Assembly: GCA_958419975.1 (NCBI GenBank)
Contig: CATZIG010000070.1
Location: 1 to 9,089, forward strand
DNA length: 9,089 nt
Direction: 5' to 3'
DNA from: an uncultured Collinsella sp.
GTDB lineage: Bacteria; Actinomycetota; Coriobacteriia; Coriobacteriales; Coriobacteriaceae
This document shows, piece by piece, positions 1-6,032 of the stretch. A program made the translations under genes and the position numbers. Position 1 is the first letter of the stretch. Each line of letters opens with the position of its first letter. The notes under the pieces are model-generated. The model saw only the letters and a program-made list of their open reading frames with translations, was not told where the DNA came from and did not search any database.

Positions 1-1
1 T

Positions 2-175
2 ACACCGTACGTGGTTGCCGCCCTGTTCTATCTGGTCATCACCCTGCCGCTCGCTCGCTTGGTGAGCGGTCTTGAGGCGAGGCTTTTGGGCACGGCCGAG
101 ACCAAGAAGAAGCGTCCCGCCAAGAGCGCCGGACAGGTTGTCGCGACGCCCGCCGATCACATCGCCGGTCTGTAA
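2..175 (+). CDS. amino acid ABC transporter permease, C-terminal end (partial)
   Basis: The window opens inside this gene; only the last 57 residues are visible. They begin with a hydrophobic stretch (YVVAALFYLVITLPLARLV), which would be the last membrane helix of a polar-amino-acid-type permease (BPD_transp_1 family). A basic cytoplasmic tail of about 35 residues follows, containing KKKRPAK. The stop codon TAA is followed at once by the ribosome binding site of the ATPase gene (AAGGAGG at 174-180), 12 bases before that gene's start, so the two are almost certainly one operon. The permease assignment rests on the hydrophobic end and on the neighbour, a GlnQ-type ATPase; the substrate cannot be read from this fragment. 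A substrate-binding protein, if present, would lie upstream or be fused to the N-terminus, outside the window. Confidence 0.75.
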   Translation, partial: TPYVVAALFYLVITLPLARLVSGLEARLLGTAETKKKRPAKSAGQVVATPADHIAGL

Positions 176-187
176 GGAGGTCCTATC

Positions 188-940
<753 letters not shown>

Positions 941-965
941 CCGCTTTATATGACTGACATAGCAG

Positions 966-1001
966 AAAACGGGAGCCGGATGTGATCCGGCTCCCGTTTT
1001 T
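966..1001. terminator. bidirectional intrinsic terminator
   Basis: A perfect 15-base-pair inverted repeat (AAAACGGGAGCCGGA at 966-980, loop TGTGA, complement at 986-1000) has a GC-rich core. It is followed by a T run on the + strand, and its leading A run reads as T on the - strand. It sits 26 bases after the ABC ATPase stop and 57 bases beyond the stop of the oppositely oriented flavodoxin gene, so it can end transcription from both sides. Confidence 0.93.
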
Positions 1002-1057
1002 GTTGGGACGCGAATGTGTTTTGTTGCAATGCGCGTTGCGGGCGGAGCTCATTGCCG

Positions 1058-1477
1058 CTAGGCGAGCTCGGCTCCAAGGGCGCGGCAGGCCGCTTCGCTC
1101 TCATCATCGGGGGCGTCGTAGCAGATGACGGAATCGACGACGTTGACGCCCTCCTCGTCGGCGTCCGCCTTCCAGTTGTCCATCCATTCGCCCTCGGCCC
1201 ACGAATAAGAGCCAAAGAGGACGACCTTCTTGTCGCCGAGGGTCTCCTTGACCTCATCCCACATGGGCTGGAACTCATCATATTCAAGCTCCTCGGAACC
1301 CATGGCGGGGCAGCCGAAGGCGATAGCGTCATAGCCAGCGGCCTTGTCTGCGGAGAAGTCGGCGCAGGAGATGACCTCTGCCTCGGCGCCGGCATCGGTT
1401 GCACCTTCGGCAACGAGGTTTGCCATGGCCTCGGTGTTGCCCGTGCCGCTCCAGTAGACGACGGCGATCTTGCTCAT
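1058..1477 (-). CDS. short-chain flavodoxin
   Basis: This 139-residue FMN-binding electron carrier is cytoplasmic and of the usual length for short-chain (clostridial-type) flavodoxins. Evidence is the N-terminal strand plus phosphate-binding loop IAVVYWSGTGNTEAMA (residues 4-19), the loop FGCPAMGSEELE (54-65), and the second flavin-facing loop LFGSYSWAEGEWM (87-99). In better-known relatives the last loop reads SYGWGDGEW; here Ser92 and Ala94 replace the two glycines, which could shift the FMN redox potential (inference). The start is ATG with AAAGGA a few bases upstream. It lies 46 bases downstream of the DUF3793 gene on the same strand and shares its promoter; this pairing suggests a joint redox or iron-limitation role. 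Its redox partners are not visible. The shared terminator lies just beyond its stop. Confidence 0.93.
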   Translation of the reverse strand: MSKIAVVYWSGTGNTEAMANLVAEGATDAGAEAEVISCADFSADKAAGYDAIAFGCPAMGSEELEYDEFQPMWDEVKETLGDKKVVLFGSYSWAEGEWMDNWKADADEEGVNVVDSVICYDAPDDESEAACRALGAELA

Positions 1478-1523
1478 GTTGAGTCCTTTCAGTTGTGCGG
1501 CAGGTTGCCACGGCTTCTATGTT

Positions 1524-2228
1524 CTATCGGGTTGCCTGGGCAAGTTGCGCCAAGCTGTAGCCCTGCTGATAGACAAAGGTGAAGTATTGGGTGCAGGCGC
1601 GGTAGGCATCAAACGTCGCAAGTGCCTGCTCGACATTTGCGTAGACCTTCCAGGCCCCAAAGACCTTATAGTTCTCGCCGCGCTGGACGATAAACTCGTG
1701 CACGTCGTCGTAGGGATATCCTAGGAAGTAGCCTATTTCGTGCGGAAACTCGCAGGTGCAGTCGTTGCTGCAGCTAGCTTGCTGGGGTAGTGCGCATCGA
1801 GTCTGGCTACAGGCGCATTCCGCGACGTTATTACTCGCGAGCGTGATGCGTGATGCCAAATGCACAAGGCATGTCGAAAGGTCTCTCGTGTCGTAGCCTT
1901 CCGAGGCGAGCGCCGTTTTGGCGCGAGGGTCCGCGAAATAGGTGGTGAGGCTTTTGGCTCGGTACACGTACACGAGCGCTCCGCAGGGCCGCCAGACCAA
2001 AACACTCAGGTGGATGCCAAGCGGGTCAAGCTCGCGGTTGCACTGGGCGATAACGTTGAGCAGGCGTGCTCGGCGTTCTGCGATGGTTTCTGTTGCGGTC
2101 GAGCCGTCCCCGTGGGCGTAGGTGCCTGGATAGGTAAAGAGCGATGCCGGCTTGATGCCCGCGAGCGTGGGGGAGCAGTTGCGCACGACTGCTGCCTGAA
2201 ACGTTGGGATGTCTATGGTTCGAGTCAC
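1524..2228 (-). CDS. DUF3793 family protein with a cysteine-rich insertion
   Basis: This 234-residue protein has no assigned function. It is recognised as DUF3793 by the N-terminal block NCSPTLAGIKPASLF (residues 17-31) and the C-terminal block FPHEIGYFLGYPYDDV (161-176), followed by NYKVFGAWKVY (186-196) and a final GYSLAQLA. There is no signal peptide or membrane helix, so it should be cytoplasmic. Between the two blocks lies a cluster of six cysteines (138, 140, 145, 153, 157, 159; spacing C-x-C-x4-C-x7-C-x3-C-x-C) that could bind zinc or an iron-sulfur cluster. More cysteines sit at 18, 63, 82, 120 and 212. The start is a GTG with AAGGAG four bases upstream. It is the first gene of a unit with the flavodoxin, so a redox or metal-related role is inferred, not shown. 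Confidence 0.85.
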   Translation of the reverse strand: MTRTIDIPTFQAAVVRNCSPTLAGIKPASLFTYPGTYAHGDGSTATETIAERRARLLNVIAQCNRELDPLGIHLSVLVWRPCGALVYVYRAKSLTTYFADPRAKTALASEGYDTRDLSTCLVHLASRITLASNNVAECACSQTRCALPQQASCSNDCTCEFPHEIGYFLGYPYDDVHEFIVQRGENYKVFGAWKVYANVEQALATFDAYRACTQYFTFVYQQGYSLAQLAQATR

Positions 2229-2266
2229 GTCGCTCCTTACGGATCTAAACTGTTAGCCTAGGAAAA

Positions 2267-2294
2267 CTTATACACGAAAGTAAGCCATGGTCAA
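2267..2294 (-). promoter_or_regulatory. promoter of the DUF3793-flavodoxin unit
   Basis: Read on the - strand, TTGACC (2294-2289) is followed after 16 bases by TATAAG (2272-2267), preceded by TG. This is close to the sigma-70 consensus. It lies about 40 bases before the DUF3793 GTG start and back to back with the promoter of the HMA protein gene. Confidence 0.65.
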
Positions 2295-2320
2295 CAAAAA
2301 AGTTTGAAGAGGAAAACTAA

Positions 2321-2352
2321 TTGACCGAACGGACATGATTTTGGGTTAAGAT
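2321..2352 (+). promoter_or_regulatory. promoter of the HMA protein gene
   Basis: TTGACC at 2321-2326 is a good -35 element. The best -10 candidates, TTAAGA (2346-2351) and TAAGAT (2347-2352), lie 19 to 20 bases downstream. That is a long spacer, of the kind seen at promoters bound by MerR-type regulators, but I see no clear dyad inside the spacer. The expected start of transcription falls in or next to the CsoR-like operator at 2357-2373. Confidence 0.5.
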
Positions 2353-2356
2353 GGGG

Positions 2357-2373
2357 ACACCCCATGGGGGTAT
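2357..2373. promoter_or_regulatory. CsoR-like operator (ACCCC-ATG-GGGGT)
   Basis: The 17-base site is ACACCCCATGGGGGTAT. Its core is a perfect ACCCC / GGGGT inverted repeat around a 3-base centre (2359-2371), with one further matched pair (A2357/T2373) and one mismatch. This fits the general form of copper-sensing CsoR operators (TACCCC..GGGGTA). It is placed over the predicted transcription start of a copper-type HMA protein, where a repressor would act. A second perfect palindrome, TATCTAGATA (2371-2380), abuts it. No csoR gene is in the window. Confidence 0.55.
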
Positions 2374-2401
2374 CTAGATAGTGCTACTGAAAGGGGAACG
2401 C

Positions 2402-2785
2402 ATGAGTGACTTGCTCAACCCTGCGAATCTCATCGTGCTGACCGTCATTGCCGTCGGCATGTTTTTTGGACTGCGTCGCATTGCCGCTTCGACACACGGG
2501 AAGAGTTGCTGCAGCGATGGTGCGAGCGGCAAGAAGGCCAAAAAGGTTGTGGTGGCAGACACCGACGAGTCCCACTACCCCTATCGTGAGGAACTCCTTA
2601 TCGGCGGCATGAGTTGCGACGGCTGCGCCCGGAATGTGACGAATGCCCTCAATGCGCTTGATGGCGTGTGGGCTACGGTAACGTACGCGGACCACACGGC
2701 ACGCGTGCGCTCGAAGCGCCCGGTTGATCGCGACACACTCGAGACGGCAGTGAGGGGTGCGGGCTATTACGTTATGAAAATGTAG
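2402..2785 (+). CDS. membrane-anchored heavy-metal-associated (HMA) protein
   Basis: This 127-residue protein has an N-terminal membrane helix (about residues 8-24, LIVLTVIAVGMFFGL), a short Cys-containing linker (HGKSCCSDG, Cys36-Cys37), a lysine-rich spacer, and a C-terminal HMA domain (about 62-127). The HMA domain carries the metal-binding motif GGMSCDGC (68-75), with ligands Cys72 and Cys75. HMA domains of this kind bind Cu(I) or similar soft metals and hand them to P-type ATPases. The N-terminal half resembles the small FeoB-associated Cys-rich membrane proteins, so this looks like a tethered metallochaperone. The ATG at 2402 is chosen because GAAAGGGG lies just upstream; a GTG at 2381 in frame would run through that site. 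The operator at 2357-2373 points to copper-responsive expression. No copA or csoR is adjacent, which is unusual for an HMA chaperone. Confidence 0.85.
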   Translation: MSDLLNPANLIVLTVIAVGMFFGLRRIAASTHGKSCCSDGASGKKAKKVVVADTDESHYPYREELLIGGMSCDGCARNVTNALNALDGVWATVTYADHTARVRSKRPVDRDTLETAVRGAGYYVMKM

Positions 2786-2951
2786 GCGTTGCCCTCTCCG
2801 GTGGGTACCAGCCTCCTGCCCATTGTGACTATCGGCATCCAAAAATTTGCGCAAAAATAACCTTTAGATGCGGCAAAAGTGGAGTTTGGTGACGGTTTGC
2901 GCGGAATTCGCTACCAATCGAGCATCTATGAACCCGTCCAAAAAATTACAG

Positions 2952-2967
2952 GTGTATATTTATACAC
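2952..2967. promoter_or_regulatory. perfect inverted repeat GTGTATA-TT-TATACAC in the surface-protein leader region
   Basis: Seven-base arms are separated by two bases. The repeat lies 91 bases before the start of the large surface protein, in a 272-base intergenic stretch (2786-3057) that otherwise shows no gene, no clear terminator and no confident -35/-10 pair. It could be an operator or an AT-rich -10 region. A second small palindrome, TTTGCGCAAA, is at 2846-2855. Confidence 0.4.
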
Positions 2968-3057
2968 TGATTATTGCTGTGCTCAGATTGCAATTAACCG
3001 TGGACAGAAATGAAGAATGCTAAAACTGGGCTTTAGGACAGGGGAGGCTATAACCTT

Positions 3058-5610
3058 ATGAGACGAGTGGGAACACTTGGCTTGGTGGCAGCGCTTGCCG
3101 CTATCTTGGTATCGCCGCTGCCGGCGCACGCCGAAGCCGCATCGGGTGCCGTTACCTACAATGCGGGAAATGGGTATTCCTTTGAGAAGCTCTCGCATCC
3201 TACGGTAGGAACGTCGCAGCCGGATGGCCTCGTCGACTACCAGGGTAACGGTGCCGTTGCCGTTCCGGGCGCCGATGGTAATACGGCCAACAACGAAGGC
3301 GATCGCGGCCAGAGCTACACTTGGGCGGCTGCGAGCTATGGTGACTGGCTTTATGTGGGCACCTGCTATGCGGCGATGGGCAACACGCTGACGCTCATGA
3401 ACAGCACGCTGGGCGATTCCTTTATGTCCGAAACCATGCGCCTGACGCTGGAGGCCATGTTTAACGGTACCTTCTTCTATGGACAGCAGAAGGAGGACGG
3501 CACGGCCGACAAGGACAGCGGCGGCATCTTGGTCAAGATCAATACCAAGACCGGTGAGACCAAGCTGCTACTCTCTGAATCGCTCAACGGCGTCGCTCCT
3601 TTGTTCCGCAATGCCGTGAGCTATAAGGGTAAGCTCTATTTCTGCGGCAGCGTCAGGACCAATGACGGCAAAGGCGGCCTGCCTGCTGTATACGAGATCG
3701 ATCCTAAGACGGATGAGTACAAAGTTGTCTATCAGGGCCTTTCGAGCATGCAGGATTACGGTGCTGCCTACAAGCAGGGCATTTCTACCGGTATCCGCGG
3801 CATGTGCGTCCATGATGGCCAGCTCGTCCTCAGTAATGTGGGTAAAGACGCGAACGGTAATTTTGTGTCGACAATCCTGACGTCGTCTGACCCCTCGAAG
3901 GGCCAGGACAGCTTCACCGAGATTGCCAACTCGGAGACGCTGTTTGGCTATCCGGCGATTCGCTATCAGGACAGCATCTACGGCGGCGCCATTTGGGATA
4001 TGGTCTCGTACAATGGCCATCTCTATGCGACCATCTGCACCGGTACGCCCGAGAACGCTCCCGATGATAATTCCATGCAGTCGTTTGCCATGGTCCGTGG
4101 CGACAAGAATGCCGACGGCAGCTATTCGTGGACTCCCATTGTCGGCGATCAGAAGACGGACGGTGCAAAGTACTGCTTTGGCATCGATCCTGCCCGTACC
4201 CGTTCTGGCGCTGCCAACCTCATCGTCTACAACGACTACCTCTATATCGGTGAATACAACGACGAGGAGATTGCCCTCGAGCGCATCCTGTTCAACAAAT
4301 CCAACACCGAAGAGGGCGGCAAGAGCAGCATGGGTGGCGTTGACTGCTCGTTTGTGAATGCCAATCTTGAGCAGTCGGTTAACATCTATCGCATGGACAA
4401 GGACGAGAACATGGAGCTCGTCGTTGGCGATCGCACCGACATGTTCCCCGAGGGCGGTATTTCCGGCCTGACTTCGGGCTTTGGCCGAAACGAGAACCAG
4501 TACATTTGGCGCATGCAGAAGTTCGACGGCAAGCTGTATATCGGTACCTTTGATACCGCGAGCCTGCTTGAGCCGATCGGCCAGTTCTCCAATGGCGACA
4601 TTATCGATATGACGCCCGAGGAGTGGGACTCTCAGGTTCAGCGCCTTAGGGACCTGCTCAATCACCTGCTCGACAAGAAATCGCCTGACGACCCCATCGT
4701 TCCCGTGAACACGCTTGCGGACGATGATTCAAACGAGGCCGTCGAGGTCGATGATTCGAACGAAGCTGCTGAGGTTGATGATTCAAACAAGGCCGTCGAT
4801 GTCGATGACGAGAAGACCGAGGTTGCTAAGGGCTTTGGCGATCTGAGCGATGCGCTGGAGGATGCCGCGGGCGGTCTTTGCGATCAGGCCGCGACGATGT
4901 CCCAGGACTTTGAGGACGACGCCGCTTATGTCCAGAAGATCGATGGCGAGATCGCGTACTTCAAGTCCTTTGCCGACCAGTATCAGGACATGCTCGATAG
5001 CTATGAGAGCCTTAAGCAGCAGTACGAGGATGCCTATGGCACCGAGCTGCCGAGCGATATTCAGGATGCGCTCGATAAGCTGCTGAGCGAGGAGAACCTC
5101 AAGAAGTTGCAGAGTGTCCTTACGTGCATGTGTTACCTGCGCGATGCCGAGCGCGGCTTTGATATGTATGTGACCGAGGACGGCGTGAACTTTACGACGC
5201 TGACGACCAATGGCTTTAACGATCCGTATAACCATGGTCTGCGCACCTTTGCGGTGACCAACCAGGGTCTGTGCCTTGGTACCGCCAACCCGTTCTATGG
5301 TTGCCAGGTCTGGATCCAGCGCAAGGAGAATTCGGAGAATCCGGTTGATCCCGGTACTCCGGATCCGACGGAACCCACCGATCCTTCGCAGCCGGGTGGC
5401 GGCGATCAGCCTGGCGGCAGCCAGACGGGTGGCAACGACCAGTCGAGCAGCACCACGACCACCGTCACGACGACCGCTAAGAAGACTCCGAAGGACGGCT
5501 CGCTGCCTCGCGCTGGCGACTCGACCCTCACGCTGGTCTTGGGATTGCTGGTTGCAGCTGCCGCAGTGCTTGGCATTGCTCTCGTCTTGCGCAAGCGTTC
5601 TCGTCGCTAG
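3058..5610 (+). CDS. large cell-wall-anchored surface protein with propeller-like repeats
   Basis: This 850-residue protein is exported and probably sortase-anchored. It has a signal peptide (residues 1-25, cleavage likely after AHA). A long beta-rich region follows, with a recurring aromatic-x-G/D-x-LY-hydrophobic-G motif: YGDWLYVGT (94), YKGKLYFCG (189), YNGHLYATI (318), YNDYLYIGE (391), FDGKLYIGT (489) and a late QGLCLGT (736-742). This spacing suggests beta-propeller blades. Between the last two lies an insertion: an acidic tandem repeat (556-582), then about 120 mostly helical residues (583-701). A Pro/Gly/Thr-rich stalk (about 759-815) leads to LPRAGD (816-821), a membrane helix and the tail RKRSRR. 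The ATG has AGGGGAGG at 3039-3046. Ligand or substrate is unknown; no catalytic motif is evident. The stop overlaps the convergent YolD-like gene by four bases. Confidence 0.88.
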   Translation: MRRVGTLGLVAALAAILVSPLPAHAEAASGAVTYNAGNGYSFEKLSHPTVGTSQPDGLVDYQGNGAVAVPGADGNTANNEGDRGQSYTWAAASYGDWLYVGTCYAAMGNTLTLMNSTLGDSFMSETMRLTLEAMFNGTFFYGQQKEDGTADKDSGGILVKINTKTGETKLLLSESLNGVAPLFRNAVSYKGKLYFCGSVRTNDGKGGLPAVYEIDPKTDEYKVVYQGLSSMQDYGAAYKQGISTGIRGMCVHDGQLVLSNVGKDANGNFVSTILTSSDPSKGQDSFTEIANSETLFGYPAIRYQDSIYGGAIWDMVSYNGHLYATICTGTPENAPDDNSMQSFAMVRGDKNADGSYSWTPIVGDQKTDGAKYCFGIDPARTRSGAANLIVYNDYLYIGEYNDEEIALERILFNKSNTEEGGKSSMGGVDCSFVNANLEQSVNIYRMDKDENMELVVGDRTDMFPEGGISGLTSGFGRNENQYIWRMQKFDGKLYIGTFDTASLLEPIGQFSNGDIIDMTPEEWDSQVQRLRDLLNHLLDKKSPDDPIVPVNTLADDDSNEAVEVDDSNEAAEVDDSNKAVDVDDEKTEVAKGFGDLSDALEDAAGGLCDQAATMSQDFEDDAAYVQKIDGEIAYFKSFADQYQDMLDSYESLKQQYEDAYGTELPSDIQDALDKLLSEENLKKLQSVLTCMCYLRDAERGFDMYVTEDGVNFTTLTTNGFNDPYNHGLRTFAVTNQGLCLGTANPFYGCQVWIQRKENSENPVDPGTPDPTEPTDPSQPGGGDQPGGSQTGGNDQSSSTTTTVTTTAKKTPKDGSLPRAGDSTLTLVLGLLVAAAAVLGIALVLRKRSRR
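4723..4803 (+). repeat. three tandem 27-base repeats encoding DDSNEAVEV-type units
   Basis: Three consecutive 27-base units in frame encode DDSNEAVEV, DDSNEAAEV and DDSNKAVDV (residues 556-582 of the surface protein), followed by a partial unit DDEKTEV. The units differ at several positions, including synonymous ones (TCA/TCG, GAG/GAA, GTC/GTT), so they are not a very recent duplication. The stretch is strongly acidic and probably a flexible or Ca-binding linker. Confidence 0.9.
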
Positions 5611-6032
5611 GCTCGTCCGCGTAGCTCAATGTCCTGGATATCGTCGAAGTTGATGGCGATATCCCTGAGTTTGAGCAGCTTGAATGCGGGTAACGCTTCG
5701 TCGAGAATGCCCGTGCGGCTACGATAGCCGTACGTATCGTAATAGGTGACGCGCACCAAGTCGCCGCGTTTGAGGCCCTCGAGCTTTTGTGAAAGCTCGA
5801 GGGCTTTTTCTTCCGTGAGCTCACGTTTTTGCTCGACGGTGATTTCCTGCTTGCGCACGAGTTCGTAGTATCCCGTGAGGGCGGCAAAGGGCATAAACTG
5901 TGCGGCGCGGTTGGCGCGCACGGCACCGTTGGCAGTGAGGTTGGGGTCGGCTGCGCGGCGTCTGCCCTCGGGGTCCGCCAGGCGCTCGAAGGCGGTCGGC
6001 GGGCGCATGGGCTGTTGTTTGGGTTTAGGCAC
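5607..6032 (-). CDS. YolD-like family protein
   Basis: This 141-residue cytoplasmic protein belongs to the YolD-like family, whose members are commonly encoded next to Y-family DNA polymerases and are thought to act with them in the SOS response. Diagnostic is the block RAAQFMPFAALTGYYELVRKQ (in the middle third), then a helical segment and a C-terminal small beta domain (GDLVRVTYYDTYGYRSRTG) ending in DDIQDIEL. I chose the GTG at 6032 because GGAGG (6042-6038) sits five bases before it; a TTG at 6044 would use that site as coding sequence. With this start the gene overlaps the polymerase stop by eight bases (GTGCCTAA), implying translational coupling. Its last codon overlaps the convergent surface-protein gene. 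A 13-base-pair terminator for the opposite strand lies within it. Confidence 0.88.
   Translation of the reverse strand: MPKPKQQPMRPPTAFERLADPEGRRRAADPNLTANGAVRANRAAQFMPFAALTGYYELVRKQEITVEQKRELTEEKALELSQKLEGLKRGDLVRVTYYDTYGYRSRTGILDEALPAFKLLKLRDIAINFDDIQDIELRGRA
5775..5809 (+). terminator. intrinsic terminator inside the opposing yolD-like gene
   Basis: GCCCTCGAGCTTT (5775-5787), loop TGTG, and the exact complement (5792-5804) form a perfect 13-base-pair stem followed on the + strand by TTTTT (5805-5809). On the - strand no T run follows, so it works in one direction. It is 165 bases after the surface-protein stop and is the only good terminator for that transcript in view. The DNA simultaneously encodes KALELSQKLEGL of the YolD-like protein on the other strand. 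Confidence 0.82.

Noticed and set aside
1016..1582. Open frame of 188 codons on the + strand
   Set aside because: It is antisense to the flavodoxin, which has clear FMN-binding motifs and a ribosome binding site; the + strand product has no family features.
2281..2352. MerR-type (CueR-like) control of the HMA promoter, suggested by the 19-20 base spacer
   Set aside because: No inverted repeat of the CueR kind is visible between the -35 and -10 elements, while the CsoR-like repeat lies just downstream.
2793..2826. Possible terminator hairpin after the HMA gene (GTGGGTA / TGCCCAT)
   Set aside because: The stem is seven pairs including two wobble pairs, and no T run follows, so I cannot support a terminator here.
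3568..4665. Long open frame (365 codons) on the - strand
   Set aside because: It lies wholly antisense to the surface-protein gene. Its protein shows only the Val/Ile/Ala/Arg-rich mirror of that gene's codons, no recognisable motif, and no better start signal.
5348..5366. GATCC / GGATC inverted repeat near the end of the surface-protein gene
   Set aside because: The arms are short, lie in a repetitive Pro/Asp-coding stretch, and have no T run on either strand; it is a product of the codon pattern.
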